From contig JAHDLB010000004.1 of assembly GCA_018432315.1 (NCBI GenBank), forward strand, positions 248,001 through 312,000: DNA of 64,000 nt, given 5' to 3'. Within the stretch, counting starts at the first letter, position 1; each line of letters opens with the position of its first letter. Of the stretch, positions 9,988 through 17,402 are shown in pieces. The translations under genes were made by a program, and so were the position numbers. A model generated the notes under the pieces. It made no database searches. It worked only from the letters and a program-made list of their open reading frames with translations, and was not told where the DNA came from. The DNA is from Anaerolineae bacterium (GTDB taxonomy: Bacteria > Chloroflexota > Anaerolineae > Aggregatilineales > Aggregatilineaceae).

Positions 9988-10395
9988 ATGAGCGATCACA
10001 CGAATCGGACGAACTCCCCTGAACACGTGGGCATTCTGGCGGCGGCGGGGATCATTGCCGTGACCGGCTGGCTGGGCCTGTGGCTGCTCGTGACGTCCAG
10101 CCTGCCGACAGCCTTCCCGCGCTGGCTGTTCTTCGTGTTTCTGTACCTGGCCGTCACCGGGACGGTCCTGCCGTTCATCCGCTTCTTGAGCCTCCAGTTT
10201 GCCCGCGACGGCGAGCTGCCCTCCGGCGGGGTGATCATGCGCCAGAGCATCTGGGTGGGGCTGTTCGTCGTGGCGTGCGCCTGGCTCCAGATCCCGCGCG
10301 TGCTCACCCCGGTGATCGCGTTTTTTCTGGCGCTCAGCCTGATCGTGATCGAGATCTTTTTGCGGGTCCGCGAGCAAGACCAGTCCCACGACTGA
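9988..10395 (+). CDS. Small four-helix membrane protein of unknown function
   Basis: A 135-residue protein with four hydrophobic segments: GILAAAGIIAVTGWLGLWLL, FFVFLYLAVTGTVLPFI, WVGLFVVACAWLQIP and VIAFFLALSLIVIEIFL. It ends in a charged tail (RVREQDQSHD). I do not recognise a named family. The open frame extends upstream to 9913, but ATG 9988 fits both membrane topology and the promoter, which places the start of transcription at this codon. No Shine-Dalgarno is present. It is 70 bases upstream of the M24 peptidase gene. Confidence 0.7.
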   Translation: MSDHTNRTNSPEHVGILAAAGIIAVTGWLGLWLLVTSSLPTAFPRWLFFVFLYLAVTGTVLPFIRFLSLQFARDGELPSGGVIMRQSIWVGLFVVACAWLQIPRVLTPVIAFFLALSLIVIEIFLRVREQDQSHD

Positions 10396-10465
10396 CCCGG
10401 TCCGCCCTGCGGCATTTTTGCGAACCCATTTGCGAGTGACTGCACCAAAGGAAAAGCAACCGACG

Positions 10466-11695
10466 ATGAAAGCCGACCTGGATCGCCTGATGCACGAGCG
10501 CAGCCTGGACGCGCTGGTGCTGTTCCCCACCGAGTTCGAGGACCCCTACCGCGCCTACCTGAGCAACGGCGCCCATTTCTCTGGCGGGACCATCAAGCGG
10601 CGCGACGAGCCGCCGGTCCTCATCAGCAACGGGATGGAGATCGAAGAGGCCGCCAGGAGCGGGCTGACCGTCTACAGCACCGAGGACTTCGGCGAGAGCG
10701 AGCTGATGCGCACCTTCCGCAGCGATTATGACGGGCGGCAGGTGGCCTTCTACCGCCGCGTGTTCGACCGGCTGGGCGTGGCGGGCCGGGTGGGCGTCTA
10801 CGGTGCGGGCGATGCGAACGCCGTCCTGCGGCTGGTGGGGCTGCTCTCGGTGGCGTTGAGCGAGCAGGTCGAGTTCGTCACCGAGACGGTGCGCGCCACG
10901 ATCTTCGATGCGGCTTACGAGACGAAAGACCCCGCCGAGCTGATCGCGCTGCGCGAAGTGGCCCGCCAGACCAGCGCCGTGATGCGCGCCGCGCGCGACT
11001 GGATCGCCGGGCACCGGGCCGCGGGCGACACGGTCGTGAAGGCGGACGGCACCCCGCTGACGATTGGCGACGTGAAGCGCTACGTGCGCGGCCAGTTGTT
11101 CGAGCGCGATCTGGAAGATCCCGAAGGCATGATCTTCGCCCAGGGGCGCGACGCGGCGCTGCCGCACAGCAAAGGCGAGGCGAGCCAGCCGCTGAAGCTC
11201 GGCGAGTCGATCGTGTTCGACCTGTTCCCGCGCCGCCCAGGGAGCTACTTCCACGACATGACGCGCACCTGGAGCATTGGCTATGCCAGGCCGGAAGTCC
11301 AGGCCGCCTACGACGCGGTGATGGAAGCCTTCCGCCGGTCGATGGCGCTGTGCAGGCCAGGCGTCTCGACGCGCGAGCCGCAGGTGGCGGTGTGCGAGTA
11401 TTTCGAGAGCCTCGGCCACCCGACCGTGCTCAACACGCCGGGCACGTCGAAGGGCTACGTGCACTCGCTGGCGCACGGCGTCGGGCTGAACGTTCACGAG
11501 GCGCCCTATTTCCCCACGTTCTCGGATACGTACACGATCAAAACCGGGAGCGTGTTCACCATCGAGCCGGGGCTGTACTACGCGGACGAGGGGTTCGGCG
11601 TGCGCATCGAGGACACGGTCGTGATGAGCGAGGCGGGAACTGCCGAGAGCCTGACCGACTGTCCGTACGATCTGGTCATCGAGTTGAAAGGCTGA
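10466..11695 (+). CDS. M24-family Xaa-Pro peptidase
   Basis: Metallopeptidase of the pita-bread fold, 409 residues, with an N-terminal creatinase-like domain. The five metal ligands are recognisable in order: Asp in ESIVFDLFPRR, Asp in YFHDMTRTW, His in HSLAHGVGLNVHE, Glu in FTIEPGLYY and Glu in VRIEDTVVM. The known reaction is removal of an N-terminal residue before proline, with two divalent metals. I chose ATG 10466 (MKADLDRLMHERSLDALVLF) over 10418 from alignment with the family and an AAAGGAAAA stretch upstream. Downstream lies the TnpB element. Confidence 0.9.
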   Translation: MKADLDRLMHERSLDALVLFPTEFEDPYRAYLSNGAHFSGGTIKRRDEPPVLISNGMEIEEAARSGLTVYSTEDFGESELMRTFRSDYDGRQVAFYRRVFDRLGVAGRVGVYGAGDANAVLRLVGLLSVALSEQVEFVTETVRATIFDAAYETKDPAELIALREVARQTSAVMRAARDWIAGHRAAGDTVVKADGTPLTIGDVKRYVRGQLFERDLEDPEGMIFAQGRDAALPHSKGEASQPLKLGESIVFDLFPRRPGSYFHDMTRTWSIGYARPEVQAAYDAVMEAFRRSMALCRPGVSTREPQVAVCEYFESLGHPTVLNTPGTSKGYVHSLAHGVGLNVHEAPYFPTFSDTYTIKTGSVFTIEPGLYYADEGFGVRIEDTVVMSEAGTAESLTDCPYDLVIELKG

Positions 11696-11732
11696 GCGAG
11701 CGCGGCGGCGCGAGAGCCGCCGGTGAGACATC

Positions 11733-11850
11733 GTAAGCAACCCCACGGCTAAAGCCGGGGGCTTTGTCCCTGGCGCTACGCCATAAGGGGCGTATCCGAG
11801 ACGTTTGGGCAGCTTACAGCGCCCCGGCGACCAATATTGATCGCCGCGAT
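11733..11850 (-). ncRNA. Candidate TnpB guide RNA (omega/reRNA) at the right end
   Basis: Known TnpB systems transcribe a guide RNA from the 3' end of tnpB through the right-end hairpin into flanking DNA. The matching hairpin is at 11741-11761 just after the tnpB stop. The guide portion would come from the flank below 11733. Borders are inferred by analogy only. Confidence 0.4.
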
Positions 11851-12876
11851 GTGGTCGGCCTGTCCAGAGAAACCGCACGACACACAGGAGAACGTAGCTT
11901 GAGAAGGTCGATTGCGTTTGTCGATGTGCCCGCAGGTCGGGCAGGTGCGCGAGGTGTTACGGGGATCAACCGCGACCACCGGCACGCCTGCCAGGCGTGC
12001 CTTGTACTCGACAAAGGCCCGGAGTTGGAAGAACGACCAGCTATGCAGCGTGGCTCTCTGAGCGCGACGAACCGTTACCCGGTCGCGGATACCGCTCAGG
12101 TCTTCGAGAGCGATCCCGCGTCCGGTGTCTTGCGCGGCAGTCACGATGCGCCTGCTAATCGTGTGGTTAGTGTGGGTGGCAAAACGGCGCTCTTTGCCCG
12201 CCAGCTGCTTAAGGCGGCGTCGCGCCGACTTTGTGCCCTTGCTTTGCAGCCTGGCGCGCAGGCGGCGGTGACGGTGGCGCACGTTGTTCACCGCGCGGCT
12301 GCTGTGCCCCGTTCCGTCGCTGTCGGTGGCGATGTTGACAATGCCCAGGTCCACGCCCAGGAAGTCGTCTACCTCCGCGGCAGGCGGCTCGTCCACTTCG
12401 CAGACCTGATGCAGGTAGAACGCGCCACGGCGGTAGACCAAATCCGCCTCGCCCTGCATAAACGGCAGCAAGGCAAGCTGGCGTTCGCCCGCGACGAACG
12501 GGATGGTCTGCCGCCCGCCGACCGTCCAGATGCTCACGGTCTGCGCGGCGAGCTTCCAAGCCAGGATGCGCTTGTCGTAGGCGATGCTGCCGTGCGGGTG
12601 AAACGTGCGACGCGTCTTGCGGTCGAGCTTGTAGGCGTCCGCGACTTTGGCAATCGTGCGAACCACCATCTGGGCCGACAACTCAAACCGAGCGCGCACG
12701 TCATAGTAACAGACGTGGTGCAAGTCATACTGGCGAAAGGTCTGGGTGTCCCAGGCGACTTCGCTCACGTCGTTCGCCGCTGCGTTCGCCGTTTCCAGCG
12801 TGCGGCGCAGTAGTTCGGTTTGCCCTGGTTCGGGCTGGAGCTTGACCTGAGCAATCAGTTTCATAGTGCCCAGCAT
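11776..12876 (-). CDS. tnpB: RNA-guided endonuclease TnpB
   Basis: TnpB/OrfB of the IS200/IS605 group, 366 residues from the MLGTMKLIAQVKL start, a normal length. The RuvC-like catalytic residues are intact: Asp176 in GVDLGIVNIAT, Glu259 in IALEDLSGI and Asp341 in SGQADHIAAINI. The zinc finger Cys312, Cys315, Cys331 and Cys334 lies between the last two (CPTCGHIDK and CVSCG). In characterised members TnpB cuts DNA guided by RNA from the element's right end and so favours element retention. The upstream in-frame extension to 12975 runs through the left-end hairpin and is rejected. It looks functional rather than decayed. Confidence 0.92.
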   Translation of the reverse strand: MLGTMKLIAQVKLQPEPGQTELLRRTLETANAAANDVSEVAWDTQTFRQYDLHHVCYYDVRARFELSAQMVVRTIAKVADAYKLDRKTRRTFHPHGSIAYDKRILAWKLAAQTVSIWTVGGRQTIPFVAGERQLALLPFMQGEADLVYRRGAFYLHQVCEVDEPPAAEVDDFLGVDLGIVNIATDSDGTGHSSRAVNNVRHRHRRLRARLQSKGTKSARRRLKQLAGKERRFATHTNHTISRRIVTAAQDTGRGIALEDLSGIRDRVTVRRAQRATLHSWSFFQLRAFVEYKARLAGVPVVAVDPRNTSRTCPTCGHIDKRNRPSQATFSCVSCGFSGQADHIAAINIGRRGAVSCPNVSDTPLMA

Positions 12877-12968
12877 AGCACACTCGTTCTGAAAGTTCAA
12901 AACTTGAAAGGAGAAGTCTCGCCTACCTCCCCGCGCCTGAAGGCGGGGGTATCCGGCGAGTGTTTCTG

Positions 12969-14048
12969 ATGACACTGATTTTTGGCATCGAAACCTCGTG
13001 CGATGAAACCGCCGCCGCCGTCGTCGAAGACGGCGAGCGCATGTTATCCAACGTTGTCGCGTCCCAGATCGACCTGCACGCCCAGTACGGCGGCGTCTTC
13101 CCCGAGGTCGCGTCGCGCGCGCACATCGAGGCGATCAGCCACGTCGCCCGGCAGGCGCTCGACGACGCGGGCGTGACGCTCGACGCGCTCGACGCCATCG
13201 CCGTGACGCGCGGCCCCGGCCTGGCGGGCTCGCTGCTGGTGGGCGTGAACTTCGCCAAGGGACTCGCCCTGGGCCGCGACCTGCCGCTGGTCGGCGTGAA
13301 TCACCTGGAAGGACACGTCTACTCGCTGTGGCTGACCGGGCGCGAGGCGCCGGTCCGCTTCCCGGTGGTGTGCCTGATCGTGTCCGGCGGGCACAGCGAG
13401 ATCGTGCTGATCGAAGGGCACGGGCAGTACACGCTCCTCGGCAGCACGATCGACGACGCGGCGGGCGAAGCCTTCGACAAGGTCGCGCGGCTGCTCGGCC
13501 TGTCGTATCCCGGCGGGCCGGTCATCGAGCGCGTCGCCCGCGAGGGCGATCCCCAGGCGTACAGCTTCCCGCGCGCGCTGCACGGCGAGGGCTACGACTT
13601 CAGCTTTTCCGGCCTCAAGACGGCGGTGCTGCGCGCCGTCCAGCCGCCGCAGGAAGGCAGGCGCCTGCCCAAGAACGAGGGCATGACGCCCGACCAGCTC
13701 GCGCCCGGCGTCAACGTGGCCGACGTGGCGGCCAGCTTCCAGGCGGCGGTGGTCGATGTGCTGGTCGAAAAAACGGTGGGCGCCGCCGGCGAGCACGGCG
13801 CGACCGAAATCTGGATGGCAGGCGGCGTGAGCGCCAACACCGCGCTGCGCGGGGCGATGTCGGCGGCCAGCCCGCTGCCGGTGCGCTACCCGCCGCTCAA
13901 GCTGTGCGTGGACAACGCCGCGATGATCGCGTCGGCGGGCTATTTCCGGTTCCGGGCGGGCTACCGCGACGACCTGGCGATGGACGTCCGCCCGATGTGG
14001 CCGCTGGTGTCCGTCGCGGAGGTGATGGCCCGCCCCGTGGCGCCGTGA
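12969..14048 (+). CDS. tsaD: tRNA threonylcarbamoyladenosine transferase TsaD
   Basis: Essential enzyme that transfers the threonylcarbamoyl group to A37 of ANN-decoding tRNAs, 359 residues. The N-terminal ATPase-type motif IFGIETSCDETAAAVVEDG, the metal-binding HIEAISH/NHLEGH histidines and the C-terminal GGVSANTALR and CVDNAAMIASAGY motifs are all present. ATG 12969 fits the family; GTG 12960 is in frame. There is no clear Shine-Dalgarno because the left end of the TnpB element stops about 10 bases upstream, so expression signals may now come from the element or from read-through of the upstream gene. Confidence 0.96.
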   Translation: MTLIFGIETSCDETAAAVVEDGERMLSNVVASQIDLHAQYGGVFPEVASRAHIEAISHVARQALDDAGVTLDALDAIAVTRGPGLAGSLLVGVNFAKGLALGRDLPLVGVNHLEGHVYSLWLTGREAPVRFPVVCLIVSGGHSEIVLIEGHGQYTLLGSTIDDAAGEAFDKVARLLGLSYPGGPVIERVAREGDPQAYSFPRALHGEGYDFSFSGLKTAVLRAVQPPQEGRRLPKNEGMTPDQLAPGVNVADVAASFQAAVVDVLVEKTVGAAGEHGATEIWMAGGVSANTALRGAMSAASPLPVRYPPLKLCVDNAAMIASAGYFRFRAGYRDDLAMDVRPMWPLVSVAEVMARPVAP

Positions 14049-14071
14049 TCCCGCTCAGGGCGCGAAACGCT

Positions 14072-14099
14072 TTGCGCCCGGTGGCGGATTGGTTACAAT
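14072..14099 (+). promoter_or_regulatory. Candidate promoter of def
   Basis: TTGCGC (14072-14077) and TACAAT (14094-14099) are separated by 16 bases, just after the tsaD stop. The expected start is near 14106, about 36 bases before the def ATG. Confidence 0.45.
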
Positions 14100-14141
14100 C
14101 GAAACAGATTTGCATGACGAGTGAGTGAAAGCGGCTATTCC

Positions 14142-14723
14142 ATGGCAGTTCGTGAAATCATCACGCCCAAGAATCCCATCCTGCGCAAGAAGGCGCGCAA
14201 GGTCACCAACTTCGACGACCCGAAGCTCCAGGCCCTGATCGACGACATGGTTGAAACGCTGTTCGACGCGCCGGGCGTCGGCCTGGCCGCGCCGCAGGTG
14301 GCGGTGAGCCAGCGCGTGATCGTCGTGTACCTGCCCGACGACGAGGAATCCAGGGAAGAATACGGCCAGGATGCGGGCGTGCTGCATATCCTGGTGAACC
14401 CGGAGATCGTGCGCGCCTCGCGCGATATGGTGGACGGCGTTGAAGCCTGCCTGTCCATCCCCGGCTATTACGGCTCGGTCGACCGGCACGCGGCGGTGAC
14501 GGTCCAGGGCTACGACCGGCACGGCAGGCAGGTCCGCATCAAGGCGCGGGACTGGCTGGCGCGCGTGTTCCAGCACGAGATCGATCACCTGGACGGCATC
14601 CTGTTCATTGACCGCGCCAGCGAGATCTGGCGGGCGGTGCCCCAGGACGAGGCCGAAACGTTCGACGATCCGCTGGCCGGCGAAGTCACCGTGATCGAGA
14701 GCGAGGCCGAGGCGGGCGAATAG
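14142..14723 (+). CDS. def: Peptide deformylase
   Basis: Removes the formyl group from nascent N-terminal methionine. It has 193 residues and three conserved motifs: GVGLAAPQV (motif 1), EACLSIPG (motif 2, where Cys binds the metal) and QHEIDHLDG (motif 3, HExxH). Motif 2 is EACLS rather than the more common EGCLS, a tolerated variation. ATG 14142 (MAVREIITPKNPILRKKA) is the family-consistent start, although GTG 14121 is in frame. A strong intrinsic terminator follows, separating it from the radical SAM gene. Confidence 0.96.
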   Translation: MAVREIITPKNPILRKKARKVTNFDDPKLQALIDDMVETLFDAPGVGLAAPQVAVSQRVIVVYLPDDEESREEYGQDAGVLHILVNPEIVRASRDMVDGVEACLSIPGYYGSVDRHAAVTVQGYDRHGRQVRIKARDWLARVFQHEIDHLDGILFIDRASEIWRAVPQDEAETFDDPLAGEVTVIESEAEAGE

Positions 14724-14748
14724 GCCCGGTAGAACGGCGCGATCGCGT

Positions 14749-14778
14749 CCCGGTGGGAACCCCGCCGGGGCGTTTTTT
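14749..14778 (+). terminator. Rho-independent terminator of def
   Basis: CCCGGTGGG (14749-14757) folds onto CCCGCCGGG (14761-14769) with one mismatched pair (T-G) and a short loop, followed by a T-run (TTTTTT 14773-14778). Confidence 0.85.
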
Positions 14779-14792
14779 GTCGCGTGCAAACA

Positions 14793-14812
14793 GAACAAAA
14801 GTTCGGTATAAT
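14793..14812 (+). promoter_or_regulatory. LexA-type SOS box abutting a TATAAT promoter
   Basis: The perfect palindrome GAAC-AAAA-GTTC (14793-14804) is followed by GG and a consensus -10 TATAAT (14807-14812). GAAC-N4-GTTC is the core of the Gram-positive LexA/DinR operator. The -35 region is weak (GTGCAA at 14784-14789). LexA bound here would block the promoter of the radical SAM gene. The identical 12-mer occurs at the nadK-recN promoter. Confidence 0.7.
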
Positions 14813-14826
14813 CTGGGTAGCGTTGG

Positions 14827-15993
14827 ATGCTGCCGAGGATGCCGGACATGGATGGTGAAGACCTGCTCAAAAACCTGCGCGGCGTGACCGAGTTCGAGGT
14901 GGCGGGCGACCAGCCCCAGCGCGCGCGCCCGGTCCGCTCGCCGCGCCTGCCGCCGGACCTGAGCGGATGCGTGACGCACGTGACCGCGGGCAGCCGCAAG
15001 ATGCCGGTGCTCAAGGCGCTGACGACCACCGCCTGCGAGCGCGACTGCTTCTACTGCCCGTTTCGCGCCGGGCGCTCGTCCATGCGCCGGATCACCTTCT
15101 CGCCGGACGACATGGCGCAGGGCTTCATGGCGCTGCACCGCGCCGGGGTGGTCGAGGGGCTGTTCCTGTCGTCGGGCGTGATTCGCGGCGGCGTCACCAC
15201 CCAGGACTCGATCCTGGATACCGGCGCCATCCTGCGCGAGAAATACGGCTATAGCGGCTACATCCACCTCAAGATCATGCCCGGCGCCGAGCGCGATCAG
15301 GTCCGGCAGGCGATGGAGCTGGCCGACCGCGTGTCGATCAATCTCGAAGCGCCGAACGCCCGCCGGTTGGAGGTCATCGCGCCGGGGAAGAATTTCGACG
15401 ACGAGCTGCTGGCGCGGCTGCGCTGGGTGACGGATCTGCGGCGCGAAAGCGAGGGACGGCTGCGGGCCAGCAGCACGACCGAGTTTGTCGTCGGCCCGGC
15501 GGGCGAGCGGGATCTCGAAATCCTGTCGATGACCGACGTGCTCTACCGCCAGTTGGGGCTGGCGCGCGCCTACTTCTCGGCCTTCCGCCCCGTGATGGAC
15601 ACGCCGCTCGACAACCTGCCCGCCACGGACAGCCTGCGCCAGCTTCGCCTGTACCAGGCCAGCTTCCTGCTGCGCGATTACGGGTTCGACCTGGAGGAAC
15701 TGCCGTTCGTGGGCGAGGGCGACCTGCCGCTGCAGATCGATCCCAAGCGGGCCTGGGCGGACCAGCACCTGGCGCAGACGCCGCTGGAGCTCCACACCGC
15801 CTCGCGGCGCGAGCTGATGCGCGTGCCGGGGATCGGCGCCACGAGCGCCGACCGGATCATCGCGGCGCGGCGCAAGGGCCGCCTGCACGATCTGGCCGAT
15901 TTGCGGGCGGTGGGCGTGGTGAACGTCAACCGGATGGCGCTCTACGTGCTGCTCGATGGCCGGCGGCCCGTGGAGCAGCCGCGCCTGTTCTAG
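14827..15993 (+). CDS. Putative DNA modification/repair radical SAM protein with HhH domain
   Basis: A 388-residue protein. The radical SAM iron-sulfur motif is Cys70, Cys74, Cys77 (ACERDCFYCPF). A helix-hairpin-helix DNA-binding region lies near the C-terminus (RRELMRVPGIGATSADRIIA, about 329-348, then LADLRAVGVVNVNRM). This matches the uncharacterised rSAM family known to co-occur with a uracil-DNA-glycosylase-linked partner, from which a DNA repair role has been proposed. The partner is not adjacent here. A LexA-type box overlaps its promoter, which supports a DNA-damage role. ATG 14827 lies 15 bases after the -10; ATG 14848 with GAGG upstream is an alternative. Its TAG stop is shared with the convergent gene. 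Confidence 0.85.
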   Translation: MLPRMPDMDGEDLLKNLRGVTEFEVAGDQPQRARPVRSPRLPPDLSGCVTHVTAGSRKMPVLKALTTTACERDCFYCPFRAGRSSMRRITFSPDDMAQGFMALHRAGVVEGLFLSSGVIRGGVTTQDSILDTGAILREKYGYSGYIHLKIMPGAERDQVRQAMELADRVSINLEAPNARRLEVIAPGKNFDDELLARLRWVTDLRRESEGRLRASSTTEFVVGPAGERDLEILSMTDVLYRQLGLARAYFSAFRPVMDTPLDNLPATDSLRQLRLYQASFLLRDYGFDLEELPFVGEGDLPLQIDPKRAWADQHLAQTPLELHTASRRELMRVPGIGATSADRIIAARRKGRLHDLADLRAVGVVNVNRMALYVLLDGRRPVEQPRLF

Positions 15994-16361
15994 CCGGTGG
16001 CGCTGGCCGGGCCGCGCTCGCCAACCCCGGACAGCTTGCGGATCAGGCGCAGGATGACGTTGCGCCGGTTGGGAGATTTGTCTGTGTCGCTGCGTGGCGC
16101 GGCGGGGGCCGGTTGGGAGGGCTGGTCTGCCGTGCTCCACCGGGAGACGAAGCGCGCGGGGAGCCATTCGGGCTGGTGGCCCTCGATGTGCAGCACGCCT
16201 TTATCCAGCAGGCGGATCACCGCGCCGCGCGGCATGTGAACGGCGGTCTCGCGGGCATCCTTCCAACAGAATACGAGCGATTTGTCGGTCCACCTCACGA
16301 AATCGACCTCGTTACCGTCCCACCACACCTGGGTAACGAGCAAAGGCTCGGCCTGGCTCAT
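15990..16361 (-). CDS. Hypothetical protein, 123 residues
   Basis: No family recognised. The N-terminal half is a compact Trp-rich sequence (VTQVWWDGNEVDFVRWTD, then LVFCWKDARETAVHMPRGAV) suggesting a small beta domain. The C-terminal half is Pro/Ser-rich and then basic (RRNVILRLIRKL). GAGAGG precedes ATG 16361 at good spacing. It is convergent with the radical SAM gene: the palindrome CTAG at 15990-15993 provides the TAG stop codon for both genes. Confidence 0.6.
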   Translation of the reverse strand: MSQAEPLLVTQVWWDGNEVDFVRWTDKSLVFCWKDARETAVHMPRGAVIRLLDKGVLHIEGHQPEWLPARFVSRWSTADQPSQPAPAAPRSDTDKSPNRRNVILRLIRKLSGVGERGPASATG

Positions 16362-16448
16362 CGGTGCCTCTCGCTGTGTAATCGCCTGTCTGGCGTTCAG
16401 TATAGGCCATCGAACTAGACAGGGCCTAAAAGATTTGTTAAGAAAACG

Positions 16449-17234
16449 TCAACCAGGGGCGTGAAACTCGCGCAGATAGGCCAGGCTGCGCACCAGTTCG
16501 TTGATGTCCTCGATCTCGAGGGCCAGGGCGGGCCGGTTGGGAAGCCGGCACAACTGGGGCAGGAGGGCGCGATAGTCGAGCACGCCGTCGTCCAGGGCGC
16601 GATGCACGTCGATTTCGCCGTCGTTGTTGTTGATGTGCACGTGCGCGATCACCTCGTGCAGCCGGTCGATCCAGACTTCCAGCGGCACGTCCGAGAACAG
16701 GTGCGCGTGCCCCACGTCCAGGCACACGCGCAGGCCGGGCTGGTCCAGCCTGCGCACCACCTCGCCGATGATGTCCGGGTCGTATTCCCACATATTCTCC
16801 AGGGCGATGACCTGGCCCCGGCGCTGGGCCTGCTCGGCCAGCGGCTCCCAGAATTCGATCTGCCGCTGGGTCCAGCCGCTCCGGTAATCGAGGTTGCGCA
16901 TGGTGGCGATGAAGTTGGCGTGAAAGACGATCGTCTGGGCGCCCAGCTCGGCCGCGATGTGCAGCGCATGGCGGGCGCGCTCGCGCACCACGCGGTTGAT
17001 CAGCGGGTCGACGCTGCCGCTCGCCATGTCCATGAACGGACCGTGCAGCGCGACCGGCCCCGGCACGGACTCGAGCGCGTCCCGGTAGTGGTGGATCAGC
17101 GCCAGCCAGTCACCGTCCAGCGCGTCGGGATAGGCGAAGGTCTGCACCTCGATGCCCAGGCCGTGCTGCCGGGCGAGCGTCACGCACGCGTCGAAATTCG
17201 TCTGTTTGGCGCAAATCATCACATGATCGGACAC
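16449..17234 (-). CDS. Sugar phosphate isomerase/epimerase family TIM-barrel protein
   Basis: A 261-residue protein of the AP-endonuclease-2/xylose-isomerase-like TIM barrel superfamily. Likely metal ligands are visible in order: His in VALHGPFMD, His in TIVFHANF, Glu in VIALENMWEYD, Asp/His in LDVGHAHLF, His in AHVHINNNDGEID and Glu in ALALEIEDI. Members act as sugar or polyol epimerases and isomerases, or less often as endonuclease IV-like proteins. The substrate cannot be told from this sequence. It is divergent from the amino-acid permease gene at 17403. Confidence 0.82.
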   Translation of the reverse strand: MSDHVMICAKQTNFDACVTLARQHGLGIEVQTFAYPDALDGDWLALIHHYRDALESVPGPVALHGPFMDMASGSVDPLINRVVRERARHALHIAAELGAQTIVFHANFIATMRNLDYRSGWTQRQIEFWEPLAEQAQRRGQVIALENMWEYDPDIIGEVVRRLDQPGLRVCLDVGHAHLFSDVPLEVWIDRLHEVIAHVHINNNDGEIDVHRALDDGVLDYRALLPQLCRLPNRPALALEIEDINELVRSLAYLREFHAPG

Positions 17235-17332
17235 GATACCCTCGGTTCACCTTCGACCACGGTCTTAGGTATTTTATACCAGAATAGGGATGGCATGGCC
17301 CGAATTCCCCCCAAAAGAATGGCATTCGACAG

Positions 17333-17361
17333 TTGAAGTAAACCCTAACGGCCAGTATGAT
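17333..17361 (+). promoter_or_regulatory. Promoter of the amino-acid permease gene
   Basis: TTGAAG (17333-17338) and TATGAT (17356-17361) are spaced by 17 bases, with a predicted start near 17368 and ATG at 17403. The nearby palindrome GGTATTTTATACC (17268-17280) may serve the divergent gene. Confidence 0.6.
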
Positions 17362-17402
17362 TGGGCGCAGTGCTGCCCCTGCTCGCCAGAAAGAAGAGCG
17401 CC

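Larger units (their letters stand above)
11733..12958 (-). mobile_element. IS200/IS605-type element with tnpB only
   Basis: A tnpB gene is flanked by two subterminal hairpins of matching design. On the plus strand these are CCCCACGGC-TAAA-GCCGGGGG (11741-11761, the right end) and CCCCGCGCC-TGAA-GGCGGGGG (12929-12949, the left end). No tnpA Y1 transposase is present, as in IS1341-like elements that need TnpA in trans. The exact borders are estimates. The element lies antisense between the M24 peptidase gene and tsaD, and its left end is only about 10 bases from the tsaD start. Confidence 0.75.

Noticed and set aside
11726-11735. TTACGATGTC shared (minus strand) between the TnpB right flank and the nifJ terminator flank near 31180-31189
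   Set aside because: A ten-base match is expected many times by chance among all pairs in 64 kb, and no other similarity surrounds it.
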